The position numbers and the translations under genes were made by a program. From Nemertoderma westbladi (lineage: Eukaryota > Xenacoelomorpha > Nemertodermatida > Nemertodermatidae), in the NCBI GenBank assembly GCA_032718475.1, contig JAUCBJ010002817.1, positions 1 to 27,388 of the forward strand: a stretch of DNA of 27,388 bases, written 5' to 3'. Below are positions 1-7,972 of this stretch, piece by piece (the stretch's first letter is position 1; every line of letters begins with the position of its first letter). Under the pieces are notes generated by a model, which had not been told where the DNA came from, ran no database searches, and worked only from the letters and a program-made list of their open reading frames with translations.

Positions 1-261
1 GGATTTACTGGATTCACAGCAAAATTTTGAAAACTTTGTCCCAAAATCGGGTCCTCCCACCGCGAATTCCTCCACTTCCACAATTTGACCGGGTTTAGGA
101 GAATGGATGTAATTGGTCGATAAGTTTTCTGAATGAATGTGGTTGGTTGATATGTTCTCACTAGACATTCTTTCATTTAAAGTCTTTATCAATGGGCCAG
201 CCCAGTACAGAACCAACCGAATCTGGTTCTGCCAGCGCATGTGGTTAAAGGCAGAGGCGAA
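1..261 (-). other. Open reading frame fragment, unknown, runs off window
   Basis: The minus strand is open from a TAG at about 262-264 to the window edge, about 87 codons. The reading looks protein-like, with few low-complexity stretches and a short internal duplication of about 11 codons (ENISTNHIHS followed by ENLSTNYIHS). A CCCTAG just upstream could serve as a splice acceptor, so this may be an exon of a host gene. It could equally be the far 3' part of the broken retroelement at 590-3101. I recognise no family. Confidence that it is coding is low. Confidence 0.25.
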
Positions 262-264
262 CTA

Positions 265-589
265 GGGAGTTTTTGTAAAATTTCCAGGCCTCTGGCGCGT
301 TCAAGCTGATTAATAATTGAACTCCGGGTCGATCGAGTTCATATCAAGGGATGTTATTACGTTTCACAAAGTCATCGTTGTCCCAGTTATACGCAGGTGC
401 TATTTGTAACCGACTATTTCTGACTATACCGACTAATAGTCTACCGACTATTTGTAAAGTTCTTAATCACAACCACCTTAATGTTGTTCAATTTACATAT
501 TTCATTTATATCACCGGGGTCAGATAAAGAAATTTTGTAATAACGAGTTTGTATAACTGATTGCCAGGTTTGTATTACGCTTAGATTTA
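265..589. other. Non-coding stretch, nothing recognised
   Basis: There is no open frame of note on either strand. A short degenerate repeat built around accgactat occurs at about 410-460. This stretch lies past the point where the protease reading of the neighbouring retroelement ends. The reverse transcriptase expected next in that element is not visible, so the element is truncated or decayed here. Confidence 0.4.
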
Positions 590-805
590 TTTATGTATTA
601 TTTAGGTCTAATTTCATTGGATGACCGTCTGCCTTGCTAAATAACTCCTCTGCAAGGTCTTGATCAATGAAGGATCCAGAGCTTCCTGTATCCATTAGGG
701 CGTTTACGATGACGCTATGGTTGTTGCAGTGTAGTCGAACTTGCAAAACGGGGAATTCTCTAACACCAAGCGATTTTGGGTCCGAGGTCTTTAAAGATGT
801 ATGAC
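590..805 (-). pseudogene. Retroelement aspartic protease fragment (element A)
   Basis: This frame reads through the motif ALMDTGSSGSFI. D-T/S-G followed by a hydrophobic loop is the active site of retropepsins, and it is followed by an acidic helix (DQDLAEELF). This matches the protease that follows gag in BEL/Pao elements (DUF1758/A16-like). It lies in a different frame from the zinc-knuckle segment upstream, so at least one frameshift separates them, and stops appear soon after the motif near 590. The enzyme would normally cut the Gag-Pol polyprotein. Here it is a relic. Confidence 0.7.
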
Positions 806-1003
806 GGTTTATATAGGCTGTTCTGGGGGTAATGGTGGCTCATACGTGATGGCTGTACAGACCACTACATTATTGCAACTTTCCTCGTCCATGGAGAACT
901 CGTCCGTATAGAACTCCTGTTCGGTACTTCCCCTCATGTCATAAGGGGAATAATCGGTAAATGGAACCTTTATTTCCACATGGGGGTCTATATCCTTCTG
1001 ATG

Positions 1004-1330
1004 CTATAGGTAGTGATGTTTTCCATTACACTTAACACATTTGTAGGTGTCCCGTAAATAACACTTGCTTCTATTGTGTCCGGCGCACAAGCACAGGAAA
1101 CATACACTTAAAGAGGTTACAGTTTCTCTCCGCTTTTCCAAAGACATTCCAATAAAGTCTGGACACTGCGGGAGCCTATGGGACTCTTTACTACATAATA
1201 AACAGCCAGCGTTATAGGTCGCTGATTTAATTATCGGTTTTAGTTGTTTCAGGCCTTTACGCTGTTGGTCGCTGCGTTTCTGGCTATCCGAGATATTATG
1301 AGTTTTCACTTTCTTCGGATTCCTCCTCAC
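1004..1330 (-). pseudogene. gag: BEL/Pao gag C-terminal zinc-knuckle segment (element A)
   Basis: A 108-codon reading has the cysteine/histidine layout of BEL/Pao Gag. It starts with CLLCSKESHRLPQC (C-x2-C-x4-H-x4-C), then a FIGMSLEKRRE helix, then CFLCLCAGHNRSKC (C-x2-C-x4-H-x4-C) and a third partial knuckle CVKCNGKHH. In intact relatives this region binds nucleic acid during particle assembly. The start codon is internal to the polyprotein and has no meaning as a translation start. The gag core is just upstream in another frame, so the reading is broken. Confidence 0.75.
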
Positions 1331-1568
1331 AGGTTGATAGATCAGTTTGATAAACTTGTTCCCGACGCCTAGTTGGGGTTGTTTTGTCGGATTTTGGATC
1401 TAGGTAACGCTCGCCTCGCTGGGTAATCATCTGCAATGAGGATTCATAATCGAGGTATTCCAGGAATTCATTCATGCCTAAAGCTGGTTTACCGCGAAGT
1501 TTAGCGTTTAGCACTTTGCGGTCCCATCGTGTAGATATACTACCCGTAGGTAGGGCCGCAGAAGTCAT
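1296..1568 (-). pseudogene. gag: BEL/Pao gag middle segment (element A)
   Basis: This 90-codon reading contains LPTGSISTRWDRKVLNAKLR followed by a helical part (MNEFLEYLDYESSLQM). BEL/Pao Gag has the same feature, a LP..L...W motif and a helix that ends before the zinc knuckles. The C-terminal end is rich in Glu and Ser. It is out of frame with both neighbouring gag pieces. I read it as the continuation of the same decayed gag gene rather than as a separate protein. Confidence 0.55.
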
Positions 1569-1573
1569 ACCAA

Positions 1574-1822
1574 CTACAACCGGGTATCATAATATTCGTG
1601 TTTATCTAACCAATCTAGTTGTCTACAGATTTCCTTAATCTCGTCAACATATTCAATCATTTCCGTAGTTAACACACGTTTACGGTTGACCAACTTTTGA
1701 TACAGATATTGGGCTATTGAAGCTTCATCTCCGTACCTGACATGTAAAAGTTTCCATAATTCTTCCAATCCCTGTGGGTGTCCGATATATCTTTGCGCTA
1801 ATTTTTTCGGATAACCTTCCAT
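1574..1822 (-). pseudogene. gag: BEL/Pao gag core (DUF1759-like) fragment (element A)
   Basis: The 82-codon reading has the pattern YIGHPQGLEELWKLLHVRYGD followed by ASIAQYLYQKL and a long helix. The L...YG(D/N)...I...L layout is typical of the DUF1759 capsid-like core of BEL/Pao Gag. It ends near HEYYD at a stop, after which gag continues in other frames. Upstream it is cut at about 1838 by an RTE-like insertion, so the N-terminal half of the core is missing here. Confidence 0.6.
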
Positions 1823-1837
1823 GCAGTCTATTAAGAA

Positions 1838-2157
1838 CTACTACTACAAGGATCGGCATGCTGCATTGCAGCTGCATTTTTAAGAATGCTGTGCCGGCTT
1901 ATCGACAAAATTGCACCGCCACAACTCCCTATCACCCATGACATTTGCTAGATCATCCGCATCTTCAAGGACAGTGTCCTTTAAGATGCGTGTCAAGTCA
2001 TGGGCTGTCCACCATGCTTATTCACTCCATGAGGCTGCCAAAGTACAAGATTATGCACTGGCTGATCCTCACGGCGAAAGCAATGTCCTGCAAAGCGGAG
2101 GCGATTTTGTTCTAGTGTCAAGCTTGGGGGAACCAATGAGACACCTCCAATGTTATT
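1838..2157 (-). mobile_element. 5'-truncated RTE-like non-LTR retroelement, 3' end only
   Basis: The minus strand of this block is nearly the same sequence as the plus strand near 26833-27125. It begins at ATAACATTGG, covers the last part of the RT ORF (including the RLRFAGH motif), continues through a short 3' UTR and ends in a tail of about four TAG units (1838-1848). It is an independent insertion of the same non-LTR family. This copy keeps a Trp codon and a few bases that the other copy has lost, so neither derives simply from the other. It sits inside the gag of element A. I found no clear target-site duplication. Confidence 0.8.
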
Positions 2158-2549
2158 CCGTCCCATCGTCCATCGTCATTCCGTCAGGCCGCACACCACT
2201 TGTAACCCCCTGTTGGCCGGTGGTCCCGGTACACTCACTGTCAACTCGTTTCGACTCGTGCTCCGCCCCCTGTACCCATCCTCGTTCCTTTTCCTCTACT
2301 AACCTGCCCGCCATGTGACAGATCTGGTGTAGCCGGCTGGTACTGCTGGGTCGCAGCCTCCCGAATATTTATGCCCGTCTCATTGTGTTCTCTCCCCTCC
2401 CGAACTTTAGGGCATCCCAAGTTTGCTCATCATCGTCGCGTCATAGGGGATCTCGTCGTCAACATGTTGTCATCTCCGGTGATGTTTTCACTGTTCAGCG
2501 TAGTTTTCCACTAGGACAGGATCCCAGTTGGCCTGAGATCCCGGCCATT
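2158..2549 (-). other. Element A leader and probable gag 5' end
   Basis: On the minus strand this follows the LTR. TGGCCGGGATCTCAGG lies just inside the LTR end (plus 2533-2548) and could be the primer-binding site, since such sites begin TGG; I could not match it to a particular tRNA. Further in, one frame is open for about 60 codons, with a polar sequence such as REAATQQYQPATPDLSHGGQ that resembles the disordered N-terminal end of a Gag. The RTE-like insertion interrupts whatever followed. Confidence 0.4.
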
Positions 2550-3101
2550 TGACTTTGGTGATGTTCCCTACGTGCGCGCTGGCTAATGCAATGGCTGACT
2601 GGTGGTTGGACTGACTGACCTGGCCGTAGGCCAGTGAAATAAAAGAGCTTGTTTGGTGAACTTTACTATTAATTGACTGACTGATGAATATGGTGTACCG
2701 GTAGTGATGATAGCACAGCATAGTGGAGGAAAACTATTTCTCCTCTACTACACTGAATAAATGCCAACTGATTGCACAATACATGTGACCATTAATATAA
2801 AGGGGTGAATATATTGCCTACCTACATGCTAATACGTTTCAGTGACCTGTGATCGATACACTCTAAGATGCCACATGCAGCCCTCCCATTGGCTGCCTTA
2901 TCATGCCATAAACCTGCCTCCCTATGGCTTCTGCTAGACTCTGCCCACCGAGGTAGATTGTTAGTCCACTGCCTGGCTAGCCCTATTGAATCATACCTTT
3001 GCTGGTATGCCCAATTGGATACCTTGATGGCCAACTTGGTTAAATCGGCTCCCCCCACACTTTGTGGGTTGGAATTGCTGAGCGGAATGGATCCGCTAAC
3101 A
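2550..3101 (-). repeat. LTR of element A (probably the 5' LTR)
   Basis: On the minus strand it would start TGTTAGCGGATCC and end CCAAAGTCA, about 550 bp long. The start closely matches the start of the LTR at 6671-7257 (TGTGAGCGGATTC). Both also share an AATAAAAGAG motif and an ACCGGTA motif (plus-strand reading) at similar places. The outer end at 3101 is fairly well fixed by this comparison; the inner end is a best guess based on TG...CA and the TGG that follows. Confidence 0.55.
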
Positions 3102-3462
3102 AGACACACTCATTGCGAAAAAATCATTCAAGGAAAAATACAATTTTGCGATTTATATTTATATCGCGACATTAGAGACTACCTGTACTTCACACATGAT
3201 ATCTCGTGAACGAAACAAGATATAAAAAAACTGTTTTTAGATTTGGAATCACCAATACATTCGATTCAGATGGGATGGATATACTTAAAAGGATAATTTT
3301 GGTACATATTATTACTTTAAATAAATTTTAGTAATATTTGAACCCTCAACGATCTCAAATATGTTTGTATGTTATTATATAATGTCGAATTTTATAGTTA
3401 TCCAAAGACAAGCTACTTTCAACTCCTCCCAGTTTCTTAACCTTCTTAGAACAAATCCATCA
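3102..3462. other. AT-rich spacer between LTR and F-box gene
   Basis: There are no open frames or repeats of note. It holds the 3' flank of the F-box gene (minus strand). I looked for a canonical AATAAA on the minus strand within about 300 bases of the stop and did not find one. A short palindrome, cgatttatatttatatcg, occurs near 3149. Confidence 0.4.
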
Positions 3463-4821
3463 TTAAATATTAATTATCACCATAACTGTACTGTACCTCA
3501 CGTAATCAATCACTTTGATCTTGTCCTTCCACTGAGCATTTAGTACACCTAATGCAACTCCATTACCCTTAACTTCGAAAACGATGTGGCACTTCTTTAG
3601 TTCGGGGATACTTTGTTTATTAAACTTAAGATCGCAAATATCCGATATAACTTGTATTTGTAAAGGGCTTCTTATTGGTCCAATAACTACTATGCTTCTT
3701 AATTTCCTACAATCTCTGACCAGAGAAACGAAGTCTGCTCTGATTGCTTCTCCAATCTGTCTCCCCCAGCACCACAATTTCAAATCTTCTAGACAGTTCC
3801 AGAAACTATAGCGCAGATATTGCAATAGATTCGATAGACCCTCGACTGTTTCCAATCTAGCCACCAAACTCAACATTGACAGAGGAGGGCGCCCTTTTAT
3901 CAATCGAATAACCGATTGGAAGTCAAATGTGCTGATGAAATTCAAATCCATATGAACTGAGAGCTTGGGGTTGGCCATTCTCCATGGGCTGCTGTTGCTA
4001 TCATAGGCGAGAGGTTCAATATCAGCTGATTCTCGTGCATCTATGCGCAGCATCAATCTTATGAGAATGAGAGAAGGACAGTGAGTGAGAATTCTCTGTA
4101 AAACATCCCGATTCAGGTAATTGTAGGTTATACTCAAATTTGTCAACTTCCCTAGAGTGCTGAGTGGTCCCATAGCAGATGGAAAAGGAATTTCTGTAGA
4201 AGCGGCAGAAGAGTCAATTAATCCAAATATATCGAGGTTTCTAAGAGACCTGTGGTTGTTTTTGACGAGACTCCTTATGAGTCGGTCGGTTTCACTTAGA
4301 GGTTTTATACCGATATCATTTAAAGTTAGTTTTTCTAGAACTTTCTGTGAATCCATAAATTCATTCAGACGCTGATAGAACATGATGCTGTTAGGTTTTA
4401 TGTCAAAATATCTTCCGCGTAAAGTGAATTCTGTTAGTTGTGATTCCATGAGATGGGTGATTGATTGAATGAGGTGGTTTATAACTTGTTGCCGAAATAT
4501 GAATCCGCCGAGATATATTGAAACATTTTTCATATGGCGTTCGTATTGCCGTAATACTTCTATCTCATTCCAATCGTTCTGTTGATGACCATTTAAGGTA
4601 ATTGTTCTCCTTCTCCAAAGACTTGCGTCTCTCTGGATCTCATTCCATCGACGACAGGTTTCGCCAGAGGACAAACGGTCGCGTTCTGGTAGGAACCTGA
4701 ACAAATGGAGAAGTAGTTCTTGTGGGAGGAGCGATTGCCAATCAGACCCTTCGCTTTCATCGCTGGAGTGGTATCGTTCTCGCTCTAATTGTTCATCGTC
4801 GCTCTCACTAGAAGAGTACAT
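3463..4821 (-). CDS. F-box protein, FBXO39/FBXO33-like
   Basis: This is an intact single-exon ORF of 452 codons. The first in-frame ATG is at 4821; a TTG two codons earlier is not a likely start. Residues 1-28 are acidic and Ser-rich. Residues about 30-75 form an F-box, with LPQELLLHLFRFL, then CRRWNEI and LWRRRTITL, the segment that binds Skp1 in SCF ubiquitin ligases. The rest has irregular leucine-rich motifs (LRNLDIFGL, LTNLSITYNYLN, LEDLKLWCW, LRSIVVIG) that would present substrates. The layout and the hydrophobic end (DYVRYSTVMVIINI) recall FBXO39, from memory of that family. It shares no operon-like context with its mobile-element neighbours. It appears to be a real host gene, or a processed gene, because no intron is seen. 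The substrate is unknown. Confidence 0.85.
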   Translation of the reverse strand: MYSSSESDDEQLERERYHSSDESEGSDWQSLLPQELLLHLFRFLPERDRLSSGETCRRWNEIQRDASLWRRRTITLNGHQQNDWNEIEVLRQYERHMKNVSIYLGGFIFRQQVINHLIQSITHLMESQLTEFTLRGRYFDIKPNSIMFYQRLNEFMDSQKVLEKLTLNDIGIKPLSETDRLIRSLVKNNHRSLRNLDIFGLIDSSAASTEIPFPSAMGPLSTLGKLTNLSITYNYLNRDVLQRILTHCPSLILIRLMLRIDARESADIEPLAYDSNSSPWRMANPKLSVHMDLNFISTFDFQSVIRLIKGRPPLSMLSLVARLETVEGLSNLLQYLRYSFWNCLEDLKLWCWGRQIGEAIRADFVSLVRDCRKLRSIVVIGPIRSPLQIQVISDICDLKFNKQSIPELKKCHIVFEVKGNGVALGVLNAQWKDKIKVIDYVRYSTVMVIINI

Positions 4822-5280
4822 TATCAATAAGCTATTGGATAATGAGAGTAATTACTTTAAAAGTAAGCATCATATTCATAGGTTACAAAACTGTTATGCT
4901 ACTGTATATCACATAGGTATAATAGTATAATAGTTACATAGTTGTGATATTGTAATAGTTACCAATCGTTGTTAATAATTGTGAAAAAATGTTTTAAGAA
5001 TACGTAAAAGAACTATAAAATTATGGGCGTAGGTCTCTTCTATATGTGATGAAAATATCACTACTTTCAAGTATAGAAAGTAATAGGGAAGATTTCCGCA
5101 TTCTTCCCCATTTCCAATATATATATTTGTAGCTATTATTAGGCAGTGTTTCATATATGTTATTGCTACTGTAGCTATTATTTTTAATGGTATAGCTAGT
5201 GATTTACGTACACCGGTAGCTAGTATTTTTAAAAGAAGATGAAGGAAAGAGAGGAAGAACTAGAAAGACAATATCAGAAT
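4822..5280. other. AT-rich upstream region of the F-box gene
   Basis: No coding reading is supported. Several TATA-like strings occur (for example gtatataata-type runs near 4920), but the composition is so AT-rich that none can be called a promoter. The stretch ends at the left tip of the fold-back element. Confidence 0.35.
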
Positions 5281-6243
5281 GTACACCATGACCCGTAATA
5301 TAGTGTCATTTTCTGATGACACGACCCCCCCCCCAAATTTTTCTACAAATTTAATTTAATTTAAAATGTACACTTGAAAATTGAAACACAACTAGTTCAA
5401 CTCACCGTGGTTGTTACCATGAAGCCGGAATTTTCGATTTCGAATTTAAATCTTATTTATAAATGTTTTAAAAAAGTGTCTTTTGCGAAATCGCACCCTC
5501 TGTTTCATTGCCATTCTTCACTTTAGTCGTATTTTTTTTCATATCAATAGAAAGCTTGCGTTGAAAGGATTCCAAATATGTAGCAATATCTGAATTTCGT
5601 TGAGAAACAACTGAGAAATAGGCATTCAAAGGTTTCAAGAATTATTGTTCACTGCAGGCCATTTATTTCTATTTATCTATATTATTTATATTTATCTATA
5701 TAATATCTATTTAATAAATACACAATATTCTGGAACAATTTGTTTATGTATGATTAGCTACGCAGTATAGATATTGTATAGGCATACCGCTGTTGCCTAC
5801 CAACTCATAAAATAAATAACACGTTCTAGAATTTTGTGTATTTATTAAATAGAATAAATGACCTGCAGCGTACAATAATTCTTGCAATCTTTGAACGCCT
5901 ATTTCTCAGCTGTTTCTCAATGAAATTCAGATATTGCTACATATTTGGAATCCTTTCAACGCAATCTTATTGATGTGAAAAAATTACGTCTAAAGTGAAG
6001 AATGGCAATGATACAGAGGGTGCGATTTCGCAAAAGACACTTTTTTAAAACGCTTATATATAAAATTTAAAGGCGAAATCGAAAATTCCGGCTTCATGGT
6101 AACAACCACGGTGAGTTGAACTAGTTGTGTTTCAAATTGCGAGCAATATGATAACGATTTGTAGAAAAATTTGTGGGGGGGGGGGGGGGGGGGTGGTCCG
6201 TGTCGTCAGACAATGACACTATATTACAGGTCATGGTGTATGT
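5281..6243. repeat. Fold-back element with ~430-465 bp arms
   Basis: The left arm (5281-5746) is matched in reverse complement by the right arm (about 5812-6243) over nearly its whole length, leaving a loop of about 65 bases. Both tips read TACACCATGACC, so it has the shape of a terminal-inverted-repeat or fold-back transposon that carries no gene. Near each tip is a homopolymer: ten C at 5325-5334 and nineteen G at 6175-6193. Arm differences are scattered substitutions and small indels, so it is not a recent perfect duplication. No clear target-site duplication was found. Confidence 0.85.
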
Positions 6244-6271
6244 GAGTCTGTAAAAAATCAAAAGGTACATT

Positions 6272-6663
6272 CATGACCTACTATATATGTATACGACCAT
6301 AAAAGCTGCATTCTACCTACTAAATTTAGTAGGCACACGTTTTTAAAATAATGTTTCATATATTGGAAGGATTTTATAATAAAAGTCTTCTAGAACATTT
6401 TTTTATGATTAGTTTAATAGTAGGCCCTAAATAATATAATTTTGAAATAACTTATTTTAATAGCTATTTTTTGGTAAATGGCAATTCAACATCGTTAGTG
6501 CGTATCTACACCATCTCCTGGAATATTGTGTCTTAATTCAGTGACTTGACCACAAATCTTATTCTACAAATCTTCCTTAATGAGATTGAATGAAATTTGA
6601 AATAGATATTGTTTTACCTCCCTCATCCATACTGGATGCTTCAGAATATTTATTTTCGCCTCT
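6272..6663. repeat. Left arm of a 14-kb-spaced inverted repeat
   Basis: This block is repeated in reverse complement at 20261-20627. Shared landmarks are CATGACCTA...ATACGACCAT at the outer tip, GCTGCATTCTACCTAC, CCATCTCCTGGAATATTGTGTC, and ACCTCCCTCATCCATACTGG near the inner end. The outer tip shares CATGACC with the tips of the neighbouring fold-back element, which suggests a related family of terminal repeats. The match ends a few bases before the LTR that begins at 6671. Confidence 0.8.
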
Positions 6664-6670
6664 AATCCAT

Positions 6671-7257
6671 TGTGACGGGATCAAGGGATTCCGACCGGTT
6701 GTCAGACTACGCGTCACCGTGGTATTGAAATAAAAGAGTTTGTTGTTATCTCTTCGACACTTGGTAGTTAATATCGATAAAATGAATTGATAATATATGT
6801 AATAGCACAGTTGATAGGTCGACAATAGCAGTATACCGGTAGGTAGGATATGTAATATGTAATGACGGTGACGGTAAAAGATGTCACCGGTCTGCACTCA
6901 AACTAATGACTGGAATAACTGAACTGGTATGAATACATTGATAATATATCTAATCATCCCTACATTACCGTGGCCTTTGTCCAGTGGATGCTTTCCCCCG
7001 CTCCTATTGGCTGATAACCTACTACACGCCTCTCAGCTCTGTGGGAGTGCTTCCCCCCCTGTTCCGTTGGTTATTTTCCCTCTCGAGGTGGTTTGACCTC
7101 TAACCTCCCTTTGTGTGGCTTTTGGGGTGTGTGTTATCCCCGTTATTGGGTGTGATACGAGATTGGTTGTTATCGATCTCGTATCTCCAATATTGCTGAA
7201 AAAGGCGCCACTTCCCAACTTTATGGGGGTAATGAGGCGGAATTGAATCCGCTCACA
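6671..7257 (-). repeat. 3' LTR of element B
   Basis: On the minus strand it starts TGTGAGCGGATTC and ends CCCGTCACA, giving TG...CA termini and a length of 587 bp. A polypurine tract lies immediately before its start, the position expected for a 3' LTR. Its start matches that of the LTR of element A. I see no second copy of this LTR upstream of gag near 19.7-20.3 kb. The flanking bases just outside 6671 read tccat. The LTR call rests on the termini, the tract and the resemblance to element A, not on an LTR pair. Confidence 0.6.
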
Positions 7258-7321
7258 CTCCCCCCCATGCTATCTTCCCGGTGAGAAGATAGCATCACCT
7301 ATGAGTGCGCTTCAATTCCGC
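7237..7321. repeat. Nested palindrome spanning the polypurine tract and LTR start
   Basis: An outer 11-bp pair (GCGGAATTGAA at 7237-7247 and TTCAATTCCGC at 7311-7321) encloses an inner perfect 11-bp stem (ATGCTATCTTC at 7267-7277 and GAAGATAGCAT at 7285-7295) with a 7-base loop. The polypurine tract lies between the outer and inner stems. The same structure can form in RNA from either strand. Confidence 0.8.
7258..7268 (-). promoter_or_regulatory. Polypurine tract of element B
   Basis: The minus strand reads ATGGGGGGGAG directly before the LTR start TGTGAGCGG. In LTR retroelements such a tract survives RNase H and primes plus-strand DNA synthesis. Its placement fixes the LTR start and the element's orientation. 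Confidence 0.6.
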
Positions 7322-7972
7322 TGGAACCCGATCTACTATCGGGTGTGGGGTGGAGTTCTTTTACTTGGAGTCGGCTTTCCAGGCCGCTCCCTCTGGGTAT
7401 GATATTACTACCCCCTCTTGGTGCAACCCCAACCTATGTTGCACCAAGACATCTGGCATCTCGGTTCGAGACAATTGTACTCCTCTCACACAATTTTAAA
7501 TCCCCACTCCACTCTAAACTGACTCTAACTTCTCTCTACTTTCACTCAAACTCCCCACTCCACTTTCGGACCTCTTTGTCCCTCACTCTGCCTCTTACTC
7601 CCCCCCCCCCCACATTTGAATCGCACCCGTACTCTCTCCACACGCCTCAACACCACCTCTCACTATCTCCCCTGCGTTCTATACTCAACCCTTACTCACA
7701 TTACCCCATTCGGTCCTGACGAGCCTCACCCCCCCCCCCCCTTCCGTGCCGTCGCACTTAAGAAGTGTCAAGTGTGTAGTGCCACGTCTAGTCTCCCGTC
7801 CTCCTGTTGTAGTCGATTGGTCCCCAGTCCCAGTAGCTAGTTGGAAAAGGTTACACGACTATACTACTTACTTTGATTATATTGGGTATTGATTATATGA
7901 TTACATTCTATTGATTACTACATACGTACATACTAATTGCACTTTTATTAAATTTGCACTTAGAAGTTCGTA
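7269..7972 (-). other. 3' untranslated region of element B
   Basis: This stretch lies between the stop of the third ORF and the polypurine tract and has no supported coding reading. It is purine-rich on the minus strand, with G runs at about 7602-7611 and 7731-7741 and many GAG/GGG clusters that could form G-quadruplexes. A perfect 11-bp hairpin sits at 7417-7448 (CTTGGTGCAAC and GTTGCACCAAG, 10-base loop). Confidence 0.5.
7417..7448. repeat. Perfect 11-bp hairpin in the 3' UTR
   Basis: CTTGGTGCAAC and GTTGCACCAAG are exact reverse complements separated by CCCAACCTAT. It lies about 160 bases upstream of the LTR in the element's sense. It may be an RNA structure such as a packaging or transport signal; no function can be read from the sequence. 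Confidence 0.8.

Larger units (their letters stand above)
590..3101 (-). mobile_element. Broken BEL/Pao LTR retroelement (element A)
   Basis: Reading down the minus strand I see an LTR, a leader, gag pieces, a gag zinc-knuckle segment and an aspartic protease, in the order expected for BEL/Pao elements. The pieces lie in different frames, and an RTE-like fragment is inserted in the gag part. No reverse transcriptase, RNase H or integrase follows, and no 3' LTR is seen, so this is a truncated, dead copy. Its LTR resembles the LTR at 6671-7257, which suggests a related family. The zinc-knuckle and protease motifs make the BEL/Pao assignment firm; the exact ends are approximate. Confidence 0.75.

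Noticed and set aside
2868-3209. Plus-strand open frame of 113 codons
   Set aside because: It lies across the LTR of element A and its flank; no domain is visible and LTRs are non-coding.
6577-6897. Minus-strand reading of 106 codons near the LTR
   Set aside because: It crosses the inverted-repeat arm and the LTR end and has no domain; chance opening in AT-rich sequence.
7345-7719. Plus-strand Pro/Ser/Leu-rich open frame
   Set aside because: It is the translation of the C-rich antisense of the retroelement 3' UTR, without any domain.
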